From positions 1-64,000 of the forward strand of contig JAYRWE010000121.1 of the NCBI GenBank assembly GCA_041918175.1: a stretch of 64,000 nucleotides of DNA, in the 5' to 3' direction. A program made the position numbers and the translations under genes. A model generated the notes under the pieces. The model searched no databases. It was not told the origin of the DNA and saw nothing but the letters and a program-made list of their open reading frames with translations. Below, piece by piece: positions 36,001-42,853 of this stretch. The stretch is from JABWAN01 sp041918175. Its GTDB lineage: Bacteria > Zhuqueibacterota > Zhuqueibacteria > Zhuqueibacterales > Zhuqueibacteraceae. Each line of letters opens with the position of its first letter. Position 1 is the stretch's first letter.

Positions 36001-37145
36001 GTGCGCGGCATCTCGCGTTGATGAGCCGCAGCGCGCCTTCGCTTGTTGCGGAAGAGAAGATTGAGGCGCTGCGCGCACAAGGCGCACAGGTTCTGATCGT
36101 TCGCGGCGATGTCGCTCTCGAAAACGACGTGGCGCGCGTGCTCGATGAAATCAAAAACAGCATGCCGCCTTTGCGCGGCATCATTCACGCTGCGGGCGTG
36201 CTGCAAGACGCGTTGCTGCTGCAACAGCGTTGGGAAAATTTTGAAACCGCGATGGCGCCGAAAGTCGCGGGCGCATGGCATCTACACAATTTGACGCGCG
36301 AGACGCCACTCGATTTCTTCGTGCTCTTTTCTTCCGTGGTTTCCGTGCTCGGTTTCAAAGGCCAGAGCAATTATGCCGCGGCCAATGCTTTTCTCGATGC
36401 TTTCGCGCAATGGCGCTCTTCTCTCGGTTTGAAAACGCTTAGTCTCAATTGGGGGCCGTGGGCGGAAGTTGGCATGGCTGCAGCGTTGAGCACGCGTGAG
36501 CGCCGTCGTTGGACTGCGCAAGGCCTGCAGCTCATCAACATGGAACAAGGTTGGGAAGCATTGGCGCACGCACTTCAATTTGATGCGCCGCAACTTGGTG
36601 TGCTGCCGATCAACTGGAACACCTACGCGCAACAACGCGGCAACACCACGCCGCCACTTCTGCGCGCGCTCATCACCAAGCCGCACGCGACGACAACGCA
36701 AGCAGAGCAACCGCAAATCAGTTTTGAGCAGCATTTGCAAAACACGTTGCCGGACAAGCGCGCGAGCTTCATTCTCGCACATGTGCGCGAGCAGACGGTG
36801 AAGATTCTCGGTTTGCCGCCCTCGCGCCGCGTGGATGTGAGCCAGCCGTTGCGTGAAATGGGGCTTGATTCATTGATGACGGTGGAACTGCGCAACGCGT
36901 TGAGCACGACGATGGGCCGCGCGTTACCCGGCTCGCTCGTGTTTGATTATCCGACCATCGCCGGTATTGCAAGCTTTGTCGCAGAAAAAGTGTTTCCGGC
37001 GGCTTCGCCTTCTTCCATCACACGAGCAAAGAAAACCGAGGAGCATGAGCAGCAAGCGCTCACGCACGTGCAACAACTCAGTGAAGAAGGCGCCGAAGCT
37101 TTGCTCGCGGAAAAATTGGCGGCGCTAGAGGGGCGGTTAGATTAG
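30009..37145 (+). CDS. Type I polyketide synthase PKS1: KS-AT-DH-ER-KR-ACP
   Basis: A 2378-residue fully reducing module. KS (about 8-430) has C181 in DTACSSS, H317 and H357. AT (about 558-900) has S711 in GHSVGEY and SHAFHS, the malonyl type. DH (about 995-1280) has H1026 in HRFHNLAVFP (Asn for the usual Gly) and D1198. A structural KR region (1300-1630) precedes ER (1636-1945; HAAAGGVGL). KR (1976-2160) has Y2122 and VLQD, suggesting B-type. ACP has S2288 in GLDS. The tail LSEEGAEALLAEKLAAL is a docking helix. There is no N-terminal docking helix, fitting the first elongation module. Several in-frame repeat insertions interrupt the linkers, the AT (about 613-673) and the structural KR. The starter unit and loading enzyme are not visible. 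Confidence 0.93.
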   Translation: MINPGSHLHEPIALIGIGCRFPGGGDSPASFWRLLQNGVDAITEIPDDRPELRKLYDKTPNAPGKIITPRGGFLSGLDKFDAHFFEIAPREARCLDPQQRLLLETAWEAFEDAGIAPRAWAGRRGGVFLGMWTNEYEDRMQDATNHFDLYITNGGGRHSASGRLNYFFDLQGPSMTLDTACSSSLVAVHLACQSLRSHESDLALAGGVNLMLKPYISVGYSRSKMLAPDGLCKFGDASANGYVRSEGCGIILLKRLSDALAARDPIYALIRGSAVNNDGQSSGLLVAPGVQTQHDMLLAAYRNAGVAPQLVQYIEAHGTGTAVGDPVELEALSRVLSVNRAQEQPCWIGSVKTNLGHAEAASGIAGLIKLALCLKERALPPSLHCNHPNPKIKWEEWQFKVPQHFMPWPMSDAPLYAGVNSFGVTGTNAHIVMEGWTQTRSTLGLAEGSCDENENLSRAKHATAEPLREQRQNLLCLSAKTENALRDLATKFEKHLAGDNSSALRDTCYSATATRAHFAHRVALVAASHEEMRAQLAAFANGSNAAHVTHAHAKNTTLPKLAFLFTGQGAQYCNMGRALYETQPVFRAAVQRCDEILRPHLDRSLLSVLFNDDSTPSSNSVILEGTSLELGAMPSAREVSSRMTSQVESGHNPSMQNTDHRSLITDYWPLNIEHLLHQTCYTQPALFSIEYALAELWRSWGIEPSMLLGHSVGEYVAACVAGVFSLEDGLKLIAARGRLMQALPRGGVMAAVFVDKEKAEQILAPFAEHVAIAAYNGPENIVISGREQEVQSVLAKLHADGIKTKALVVSHAFHSPLMAPMLDAFERIASEITFHAPRLPLLSNLTGRVFAEGEIPDAKYWREHVRAAVRFAEGIHVLHAHGCTLFLEIGPNPTLSSMGMRCLPEGAAAWLPSLRQNKNDDEQTLASLGALYCHGLAPNWEVIFNAPVRKRVKLPLYPFQRERYWIEEISRVEDRESKIVAHDARSSILDPQSSHPLLGARLRSALKEIQFESRVQTTAPDFLSDHRFHNLAVFPAAGYMEMALAAAQQIFGEGPCAVREFSILTALPLQEEQTHTLQFIATPEGESEARFQILRLAGDAEAGARAWTTHVTGKISVADIVAQSSAFNPQTVQARCTEEISGENFYQSRADLGAFVGPKFRAIEKLWRREGEALGRLQLKEALASEAKNYFTAPALLDASIQLLLACLAMNEDEPCLYLPVGFDEMELAQPLVAPLWCHAELQSSAQAGQETYTGALRWYDDRGVCLGEVKGLLLKRADDAALQRLTQQAHTQDWFYEKIWQPQALSATEHNNARASGNWLLFADRSGRGEQLAQQLRARGETCVLVYAKYDAAHEPLLPRLGRGMPLGESPDSSDDETSAQPRLEQMLLPHEAHEIDFMAPEEYDRMLHEVLARDRAPLTGLIHLWSLDAVALVNQNPEALLAAQQLTCGSVLHLVQALARIAEKTPPRLWLITEGAHALYNSPLEGGQGGVAQHHEEEKIFSTRGNTPLKRGILAQTSLWGMARVLALEHPELRTVCIDVEARGKEQGAESDEQSATSNQQRATSNQQPATNDQQPTTSIQQELLHHNDEDQIAYRNGVRYVARLVRKEQHAAQEESKLTIPSARPYRLQKSRDGVLDHLKLRPVRYARLAPHEVEIEVRATGLNFRDVLNALNMYPGEAGPLGLECSGVISAVGENVTQFQVGEEVLAMAFGSFSSHVRTHAELVVHKPQTFSFAEAATIPVTFLTAYYGMHHLAHMPRGARVLLHAAAGGVGLSAVQIAQAAGAEIFATASSPEKHAHLQALGVQHILNSRTLDFAETIMQRTNGRGVDLVLNSLTGDFIARSVEVLSPHGCFLEIGKRDIWSKEQFAQAKPHAAYHVIALDHMAQTQPELVGKIFRELMALFASNVLRPLPHRDYELSEAVAAFRYMAQAKHIGKVVVSVKQEDRGSWMVDSRSSQSLEKPRSTIDHPQSTILITGGLGGLGLSLAQWLVQRGARHLALMSRSAPSLVAEEKIEALRAQGAQVLIVRGDVALENDVARVLDEIKNSMPPLRGIIHAAGVLQDALLLQQRWENFETAMAPKVAGAWHLHNLTRETPLDFFVLFSSVVSVLGFKGQSNYAAANAFLDAFAQWRSSLGLKTLSLNWGPWAEVGMAAALSTRERRRWTAQGLQLINMEQGWEALAHALQFDAPQLGVLPINWNTYAQQRGNTTPPLLRALITKPHATTTQAEQPQISFEQHLQNTLPDKRASFILAHVREQTVKILGLPPSRRVDVSQPLREMGLDSLMTVELRNALSTTMGRALPGSLVFDYPTIAGIASFVAEKVFPAASPSSITRAKKTEEHEQQALTHVQQLSEEGAEALLAEKLAALEGRLD
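31332..31352. repeat. Hairpin with 3-base loop in KS-AT linker of PKS1
   Basis: ACCCTCGGC and GCCGAGGGT pair perfectly around TTG. A second hairpin of the same design (GCAACGGC / GCCGTTGC, loop CGA) is 40 bases downstream at 31392-31410. Confidence 0.75.
31869..31939. repeat. 71-base inverted repeat inserted in frame in the PKS1 AT domain
   Basis: GTCATCCTGGAAGG...CTTCCCTAG pairs with CTAGGGAAGTTTCTTCC...GAATGAC. The outer ends (GTCAT/ATGAC) and the 71-base size match the intergenic MITE-like family, but the inner arms differ. A half copy (GGGAAGATTCTCCCAGAATGAC in two parts) is near 37730. It is followed by a CACTGATTACTG string at 31981-32013. Confidence 0.75.
31975..32022. repeat. CTGATCAC/ACTGATTACTG repeat string in PKS1 AT
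   Basis: Overlapping words GATCACCGATCACTG and ATTACTGATTACTGGCCACTG, read in frame as NTDHRSLITDYWPL. The same kind of string, in the other orientation as well, lies in PKS3 at 44248-44366. Confidence 0.7.
32933..32997. repeat. GATCGT/CGATCCTC repeat string in AT-DH linker of PKS1
   Basis: GAATCGAAGATCGTTGC is followed by CGATCCTCGATCCTCGATCCTC-type tandem words, forming a loose inverted pair, translated without stops. The homologous linkers of PKS2, PKS4 and PKS5 carry related strings. Confidence 0.7.
34084..34162. repeat. Two 21-base hairpins in PKS1
   Basis: TTCCACGGC/GCCGTGGAA (loop TTG, 34084-34104) and AACCTCGGC/GCCGAGGTT (loop CCA, 34142-34162). Together with those at 31332 and 31392 this makes four hairpins in PKS1 sharing a GGC-3 bases-GCC centre. 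Confidence 0.75.
34455..34552. repeat. G-rich inverted repeat (CCCCCCTTGAGG family) in PKS1
   Basis: AATTCCCCCCTTGAGG-GGGGCCAGGGGGGTGT on the left and ACACCCCCCTCAAGAGG-GGAAT on the right, about 98 bases in all, in frame as NSPLEGGQGGV...NTPLKRGI. Related copies lie in PKS3 (twice), PKS4 and PKS5. Confidence 0.85.
34640..34760. repeat. CAACCAG/CAACGAG repeat string in PKS1
   Basis: GGGGCAAGGAGCAAGGC is followed by tandem CAACCAGCAACGAGCAA words, read as SNQQRATSNQQPATN. Related strings are in PKS3 and PKS5. Confidence 0.8.
35850..35940. repeat. GATCGTGG...CCACAATC inverted string at ER-KR border of PKS1
   Basis: GATCGTGGATCGTGGATGG on the left and GACCATCCACAATC on the right, translated EDRGSWMVDS...STIDHPQSTI directly before the KR Rossmann strand ILITGG. 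PKS3 has the same type of insertion at the same border (49862-49953). Confidence 0.8.
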
Positions 37146-37230
37146 ACCAATTCACCGCTAGGCGCTTACCTTGAGTCGGACGAGGTCGAGCGCATTCTTA
37201 TTCCGACAATATTTATGAAAGGAATCAGAC

Positions 37231-37422
37231 ATGGGAAAAGGTAGCAGTAGTGGCAAAGGCAGTAGTGGTGGTGGTGGAAAGGGAACGAGCAGCGGCGGTG
37301 GGAAGGGCGGCGGAAAGGGGAGCGGGAGTGCCAATCCGCCCAATCCCAACTGGCCGAGCAAAACGGGTAATGATTCGGGAGGCGGTCGGGGAAACAATCC
37401 CCCGGCAAAGCAACCTAGTTAA
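37231..37422 (+). CDS. Small Gly/Ser/Lys-rich protein between PKS1 and PKS2
   Basis: A 63-residue low-complexity protein: an N-terminal half of Gly, Ser and Lys (GKGSSSGKGSSGGGGKGT), then NPPNPNWPSK and a Pro/Asn tail ending KQPS. It has no cysteine and no signal peptide. The ATG follows GAAAGGAA with about 7-9 bases spacing, a good ribosome-binding site, and it lies in the direction of the PKS genes with 85 bases before it. I do not recognise it. It may be a real small protein or a chance frame in GC-rich repeat DNA; the good start context favours the former. Confidence 0.45.
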   Translation: MGKGSSSGKGSSGGGGKGTSSGGGKGGGKGSGSANPPNPNWPSKTGNDSGGGRGNNPPAKQPS

Positions 37423-37810
37423 AAAATCTCACCGGTAATGAACTCCTTCGAACTCATTCCATTGCCCCGCCTTCTCTTTCGAAGAGAACGGGGAGTGCAT
37501 GTTTGGAGTTTTAAAAATCGCTTTATCCGAGAAGGAAAAAAATTCCATCGCATGCAAAATCTTTTCTGCCCTTCTCTTTTAAGAGAAGGGCAGGGGGATG
37601 AGTTCGGATGGTGTGAAAGCTCTTGAATAATGTTTCTTCACTGTGAAGCTGATCGCGATTCAAATTTCAATTGTCAAACTATGCCGGACACAGGGAGCAC
37701 AACGCGCAACGAGTGTTTTCCGAGCACAAGGGAAGATTCTCCCAGAATGACATTTGAGGCAGAGAAGCACACATCTAAAATTAAAATCCGCAAGTCATGT
37801 AGGAGCTCGC
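37423..37810. other. Intergenic region with CTTCTCTTTnnAGAGAA palindromes
   Basis: No supported gene. Two related palindromes are present: GCCTTCTCTTTCGAAGAGAACGG near 37471-37493 (in parts) and CCCTTCTCTTTTAAGAGAAGGG near 37572-37593 (in parts). A stretch at 37728-37751 (AAGGGAAGATTCTCCCAGAATGAC in parts) matches one end of the inverted repeat found inside PKS1 at 31869. No promoter is obvious. Confidence 0.55.
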
Positions 37811-40800
37811 TTGAGCACCACTTCCGAAAATCTCACGCCGCTTAAACGCGCGCTGCTCACGCTCGACAAGATGCAGAAGAAGCTCGACGAGTATGAGCGA
37901 CGCAGCAACGAGCCGATCGCCATCGTCGGCATTGGCTGTCGCGCGCCCGGCGGTGTGCATGATGCCGAATCGTTTTGGCAATTGCTCCGTAACGGCGTGG
38001 ATGCGATTACCGAAGTGCCGCAGGAGCGTTGGAATCTTAATGAGCATTTCGATGCCGACAAAGACGCGCCCGGCAAAATGTACACGCGCTACGGCGGCTT
38101 TCTCGCTGACATCGATAAATTCGACGCGCTATTCTTCGGCATCACGCCGCGCGAGGCCGTGAGCATGGATCCGCAGCAGCGTCTTCTGCTCGAAACGAGT
38201 TGGGAAGCGCTCGAGCATGCGGGGCAAACGAAAGAGCGCCTGCTCAATAGTCGCACGGGCGTGTTCATGGGCGTGTGCTTCAATGAGTATGCGCAGAAGC
38301 ATTTGTATTCCGGCGATACGACGATGATCGACGGCTATTGCTTCACGGGCATTGCGCAGAGCGTGTTGACTGGACGCTTGTCATATTGCCTCGGCTTGCA
38401 AGGCCCGAGTCTCGCGATCGATACGGCGTGTTCCTCTTCTTTGGTGACGGTGCATCTTGCGTGTCAAAGCTTGCGCAATCGCGAATCGGATATGGCGCTC
38501 GCGGGCGGCGTGAATCTCATGTTGACGCCGGAGAACACGATTTACTTTTGCAAAGTCGGCGCGATGTCGCCGGACGGCCGCTGCAAAACTTTTGATGCTG
38601 CGGCGAACGGTTATGTGCGCGGCGAAGGTTGCGGCGTGGTCGTGCTCAAACGGCTTTCCGATGCACTCACTGATGGCGATAATATTCTCGCGCTCATTCG
38701 CGGCAGCGCAGTGAATCAAGACGGACGCAGCAACGGCCTCACCGCGCCGAATGGTCCCGCGCAAGAGGCCGTGATTCGCGCGGCGCTGGCGAACGCGAAC
38801 GCGAAGCCGGAGCAAGTGAGTTATATCGAAGCGCACGGCACGGGCACGCCGCTCGGCGATCCCATCGAAGTGCGCGCGCTCGGCAATGTGTATCGCGAAG
38901 GCCGCGACGCAAATGCGCCGCTTTTCATCGGCTCGGTGAAAACGAACTTCGGCCATCTCGAAGGCGCCGCGGGCGTGATGGGCTTGATCAAAACCGTGCT
39001 CGCAATGCAGCACGAAGAGATTCCGCCGCATCTGCACTTCAAGCAACTCAATCCGCTCATCTCGCTTGACGAGATTCCAGCGCGGATTCCAACACAGCTC
39101 ACGGCATGGCCCGCGAGTAATGGCGCACGCTTCGCAGGCGTGAGTTCATTCGGCATTTCAGGCACGAACGCGCATGTGATATTGCAAGGAGCCAAAGACG
39201 ATAACGAAGAGAAAGAGCCAAATCGCCCCTTGCCCCTTGCCTCCTGCCATTTGCTTCCGCTCTCCGCGCATACGCCGGAGGTACTGCAAGCGCTCGCGCG
39301 CTCTTATCAATCTTTTTTGCCCCAAGCCCTAAGCTCTCTGCCCCACGCCTGCTTCACCGCCAGCGTGCGGCGCTCGCATCATGAGTATCGCATTGCATTC
39401 GCAGGAAAAGATAAAGACGAATTGCTTGCGCAGCTTGAGGCTTTTTTAAAAGGCGAAAAACGCGCGGGCCGCAAAGAATCGGAGGAAGCGCGCAAACTCG
39501 CGTTCGTGTTTTCCGGACAAGGGCCGCAGTGGTTTGCGATGGGCCGACAGCTTTTGCAAGCGTCGTCCGCGTTTCGCGCGAAGATCGAAGAGTGCGACAT
39601 GCTCTTGCGTGCGCACGCAAGTTGGTCGTTGCTCGAAGAATTGCAGCGCGAGGAAAATAGTTCGCGTTTGGATCAAACCGAAATAGCGCAGCCCGCGATT
39701 TTCGCATTGCAAGTTGCGCTCGCGGAAATGTGGCGTTCGTGGGGCATCGTTCCCGAAACAGTGGTTGGACACAGCGTCGGCGAAGTTGCAGCGGCGCATG
39801 TTGCCGGCGCATTGTCGCTCGCAGATGCCGTGCGCGTGATCATGTCGCGCGGGCGTTCGATGCAACGCGCAACAGGCCTCGGGAAGATGGCGCAAGTGGA
39901 ATTGGAGATGGAAAGCGTGCGCGCGGCTCTGCAACCGTATCGCGACCGTCTCGCAGTTGCGGCGATCAACAGCCCGAGCACGTGTGTGATTGCCGGAGAA
40001 GAAGCGGCGTTGGAAGAAGTGCTGCGCACATTCGAAGCGCGCAAGATCGAAGTGAAAAGGCTGCGCGTGAACTATGCTTTTCACAGCCCGCAGATGGAGC
40101 CGTTTCGTGCGGAATTGGAAAATGAGTTGCGCGGTTTGCAACCGAGCGCGACGACACTTCCGATGATTTCAACCGTCACCGGCAATGTGATTCGCGGCGA
40201 AGAATTGAACGCGAACTATTGGGGACGCAATGTGCGCGAGACCGTTGCATTCGCGCCGGCGATTGCGAGTCTGCTGCAAGAGCACTTCACTACTTTTGTC
40301 GAGGTGAGTCCGCATCCTGTGCTCGGCGCGGCGATATTGCAATGCGCCGCAGCGCAAAAATGTGAAGCGACGGTGCTCGCTTCGTTGCGTCGCGGGCAGG
40401 ACGAGCACGCCACAATGCTCAAAGCTTTGGGTGCGCTCTACGCGCTTGGTTATGCGGTGCATTGGAAAGCTCTGCATCCCAATCGCGGCACGTGCATCGC
40501 GCTTCCTTCATATCCCTGGCAACGCCAAAGCTATTGGATCGCGAATGATCGTCGCGCGCATCACGCCACGATCCACGATCCACGAGCAACCACTCTCGAG
40601 CCGCAATCTTCGCTGCCGGCAATCGCGGATTGGCTCTATGAAGTGCAATGGCAATCGCAAGCGCGACGCGATCATCGCGCAACAAATGCGCGCGGGCATT
40701 GGTTGATCATCAGCGACCGCGTCGGTTATGGCGACGCATTGGCCAAAGCGCTTGTTGCCCAAGGCTGCACGTGCGAAATTATCTTGGCAGAAGATGAAGC

Positions 40801-42481
40801 CGCACAGGCGCTACAATCTGCTCGGGCAGTGCAAGGCGTTGTTCATGCGTCAAGTTTGGATCAAACGCTCGACGTAGCGCAGGCATCCTTGCCTGCAAAC
40901 TTTTTGCATGCATTACAAACTCTGCTTGGCGGCAATCCTCCGTCGCGTTTGTGGATCGTTACGAAAAACGCGCAGGCCGTAAACGATGAACCTCTTGCTC
41001 TCAACGGCAGCACGCTCTGGGGCTTGGGCCGCACGTTCGCGCTTGAACATCCCGAAGCGTGGGGCGGCCTCATTGATCTCGGCGCGCATGCGCACGAACA
41101 AGCCGCGGCATTGCTTGCTGAAGAACTTTTAAATAACGACGGCGAAGATCAAATCGCGTTTCGCGCCGATCAACGTTTCGTCGCACGTTTGCAGAGAGCG
41201 CAGCTCGCATCGAACAAAGAGTTTGCAGTGCGCGCAGAGCGCACCTATCTCATCACCGGCGGTTTGGGCAGTTTGGGTTTGCGCGCAGCAACATGGCTCG
41301 CGGAAAAAGGCGCAAAACATATCGTCCTGCTCAGTCGCAGAAAATTTCCCGCGCGCGCCGATTGGCCGCAGTATGAGTCGCAGGCCTCGTGGCGCGAAGC
41401 GTTTGCGACGATCAACAAACTTGAACAAGCCGGCGTGCAGTGGCACGTTTATTCCGTGGAAGTGAGCGACGCCACGCGCATGGCCGAAGTGTTCAACGAA
41501 TTGGGCACGACGATGCCGCCGCTTGCCGGCGTCATTCACGCCGCCGGTGTTTCCAGCCACAAAGCTTTGCGCGCACTTTCACCCGAAGAACTGCAAGCAA
41601 CTTTGCAACCCAAAGTGCAAGGCGCATGGGTGCTGCACGAACTCACCCGCGCGTTGCCGCTCGATTTCTTCGTGCTCTATTCTTCCATCTCCGCAATGTG
41701 GGGCGCGAAAGAGCTGGGGCATTATGCCGCGGCGAATCACTTTCTCGACGCACTTGCGCAATATCGTCGCAGGTTGCGCTTGCCCGCGTTGAGTGTGAAT
41801 TGGGGGCCGTGGGCCGGCGGCGGCATGGCGAGCGCAGACTTTGTTGCGACACTCGCACGCACGGGCATTGCGGCATTGCATGCGCATGAAGCCTTGGCCG
41901 CACTCGAAGCATTGCTCGCGCACGAGACGGCGCAAATGATCGTTGCCAAACTGCAATGGCCGCGCTTTAAAGACGTGCTCGAATTGAAAGGCTCGCGGCC
42001 GTTGCTAACCGAATGGCATGCGCAAGCGCGCGCCACGCAAGCAAACGCAGATGCGGCGAATGATCTGCGCGAGCAATTGGAGCAAGCCGATGCTGTTAAG
42101 CGCTTTGAACTTTTGACGCGACACATTCAACAGGAAGCCGCCAAAACCATGGGCTTGCCGGTAACGCATGCTCTCGATGCGAGCCAAGGTTTTTTCAATA
42201 TGGGCATGGATTCGATCATGGCCGTGGAATTGAAAACGCGCTTAGAAAAACTTCTCGGCGTGACGTTGCCGCGCACCGTCGCGTTCGAGCATCCGAGCAT
42301 TAATAAGCTCGCCGTGCATGTGGCGGAGAAATTTTTTAGCAAGCCGATATTGCCCACGGCAGAATCTTCCGTTGCGATAAACAGTGCCGCACCGACCGTC
42401 GCGCTCGCGGAGATTCAAAATCTTTCCGAAGCAGAATTGGCCGCGATTGTCGATGCGGAACTGGCGCAGTTGGGAAAATGA
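37811..42481 (+). CDS. Type I polyketide synthase PKS2: KS-AT-KR-ACP
   Basis: A 1556-residue ketoreducing module. It starts at TTG with AGGAG five bases before; a longer frame upstream gives only junk residues. A docking helix (LTPLKRALLTLDKMQKKLDE) precedes KS (about 36-455; C207, H342). AT (about 560-870) has S655 in GHSVGEV and NYAFHS, close to the malonyl type. A structural half (about 935-1140) precedes KR (1144-1330), whose Y1305 has Trp eight residues before it (SAMWGAKELGHY) and no LDD, so it is probably A-type. ACP has S1468 in GMDS. The tail LSEAELAAIVDAELAQL is a docking helix. It should extend a chain from PKS1 and leave a beta-hydroxyl. It has fewer repeat insertions than its neighbours. 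Confidence 0.93.
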   Translation: MSTTSENLTPLKRALLTLDKMQKKLDEYERRSNEPIAIVGIGCRAPGGVHDAESFWQLLRNGVDAITEVPQERWNLNEHFDADKDAPGKMYTRYGGFLADIDKFDALFFGITPREAVSMDPQQRLLLETSWEALEHAGQTKERLLNSRTGVFMGVCFNEYAQKHLYSGDTTMIDGYCFTGIAQSVLTGRLSYCLGLQGPSLAIDTACSSSLVTVHLACQSLRNRESDMALAGGVNLMLTPENTIYFCKVGAMSPDGRCKTFDAAANGYVRGEGCGVVVLKRLSDALTDGDNILALIRGSAVNQDGRSNGLTAPNGPAQEAVIRAALANANAKPEQVSYIEAHGTGTPLGDPIEVRALGNVYREGRDANAPLFIGSVKTNFGHLEGAAGVMGLIKTVLAMQHEEIPPHLHFKQLNPLISLDEIPARIPTQLTAWPASNGARFAGVSSFGISGTNAHVILQGAKDDNEEKEPNRPLPLASCHLLPLSAHTPEVLQALARSYQSFLPQALSSLPHACFTASVRRSHHEYRIAFAGKDKDELLAQLEAFLKGEKRAGRKESEEARKLAFVFSGQGPQWFAMGRQLLQASSAFRAKIEECDMLLRAHASWSLLEELQREENSSRLDQTEIAQPAIFALQVALAEMWRSWGIVPETVVGHSVGEVAAAHVAGALSLADAVRVIMSRGRSMQRATGLGKMAQVELEMESVRAALQPYRDRLAVAAINSPSTCVIAGEEAALEEVLRTFEARKIEVKRLRVNYAFHSPQMEPFRAELENELRGLQPSATTLPMISTVTGNVIRGEELNANYWGRNVRETVAFAPAIASLLQEHFTTFVEVSPHPVLGAAILQCAAAQKCEATVLASLRRGQDEHATMLKALGALYALGYAVHWKALHPNRGTCIALPSYPWQRQSYWIANDRRAHHATIHDPRATTLEPQSSLPAIADWLYEVQWQSQARRDHRATNARGHWLIISDRVGYGDALAKALVAQGCTCEIILAEDEAAQALQSARAVQGVVHASSLDQTLDVAQASLPANFLHALQTLLGGNPPSRLWIVTKNAQAVNDEPLALNGSTLWGLGRTFALEHPEAWGGLIDLGAHAHEQAAALLAEELLNNDGEDQIAFRADQRFVARLQRAQLASNKEFAVRAERTYLITGGLGSLGLRAATWLAEKGAKHIVLLSRRKFPARADWPQYESQASWREAFATINKLEQAGVQWHVYSVEVSDATRMAEVFNELGTTMPPLAGVIHAAGVSSHKALRALSPEELQATLQPKVQGAWVLHELTRALPLDFFVLYSSISAMWGAKELGHYAAANHFLDALAQYRRRLRLPALSVNWGPWAGGGMASADFVATLARTGIAALHAHEALAALEALLAHETAQMIVAKLQWPRFKDVLELKGSRPLLTEWHAQARATQANADAANDLREQLEQADAVKRFELLTRHIQQEAAKTMGLPVTHALDASQGFFNMGMDSIMAVELKTRLEKLLGVTLPRTVAFEHPSINKLAVHVAEKFFSKPILPTAESSVAINSAAPTVALAEIQNLSEAELAAIVDAELAQLGK
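40558..40603. repeat. CCACGATCCACGA string in AT-KR linker of PKS2
   Basis: GCGCATCACGCCACGATCC and CACGATCCACGAGCAACC words, read HHATIHDPRATTLEP, right after the AT end YPWQRQSYWI. It is the same linker position as the strings in PKS1, PKS4 and PKS5. Confidence 0.7.
40879..40896. repeat. Short GCAGGC hairpin in PKS2
   Basis: GCAGGC and GCCTGC around ATCCTT, preceded by GTAGC, in frame as AQASLPA within the structural KR half. Possibly another small repeat family. Confidence 0.45.
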
Positions 42482-42853
42482 AAGTTCATAGTAACGCTTT
42501 AGGCGTTTTATGCTAGAGGTAAAGAGCGCCTAATGGATTTTGATTTTCAAATTCGGTAATCGTTCTCAGAACCTGTCATTCAGCAGTTTTTTTTAAAGCA
42601 CTGAAATGAGTCTCCAGCGAGTAAAAAGATTCCTCCTGAATGACATGATCGGGGGGGGCGCCGCGTTGCCGAATTTGATCGTCAAACTTCGTAGCGCGCT
42701 TTTTAGCCGCAACTCAAAGTATCAATGGGCAATTGTTAATTGTCAGTTGACAATTAAGATCTTTGCGGACGTGATTGTTTTTTTTAGAGTAATACTATAA
42801 GGCGTCACGAAGCGCGCATGTACGAGTAAGTCTATTGTGTAAAAGGAAGTACT
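42482..42853. mobile_element. MITE-like composite, copy E, between PKS2 and PKS3
   Basis: The outer ends are TAGTAACGCTTTAGGCG (from about 42489) and ATAAGGCGTCAC (near 42799). Inside are TTTTGATTTTCAAATTCGG, then the inverted repeat at 42575-42644 with a damaged left arm, and a perfect 22-base palindrome at 42736-42757 (TTAATTGTCA, GT, TGACAATTAA). No gene is supported here. A run of G at 42651 may be error-prone. Confidence 0.7.

Noticed and set aside
31373..36600. Various overlapping frames inside PKS1
   Set aside because: All are out-of-frame shadows of a strongly coding gene with complete catalytic motifs.
37158..37413. Proline/leucine-rich minus-strand frames near 37.2-37.4 kb
   Set aside because: They are the complement of the Gly-rich plus-strand gene and have no start context.
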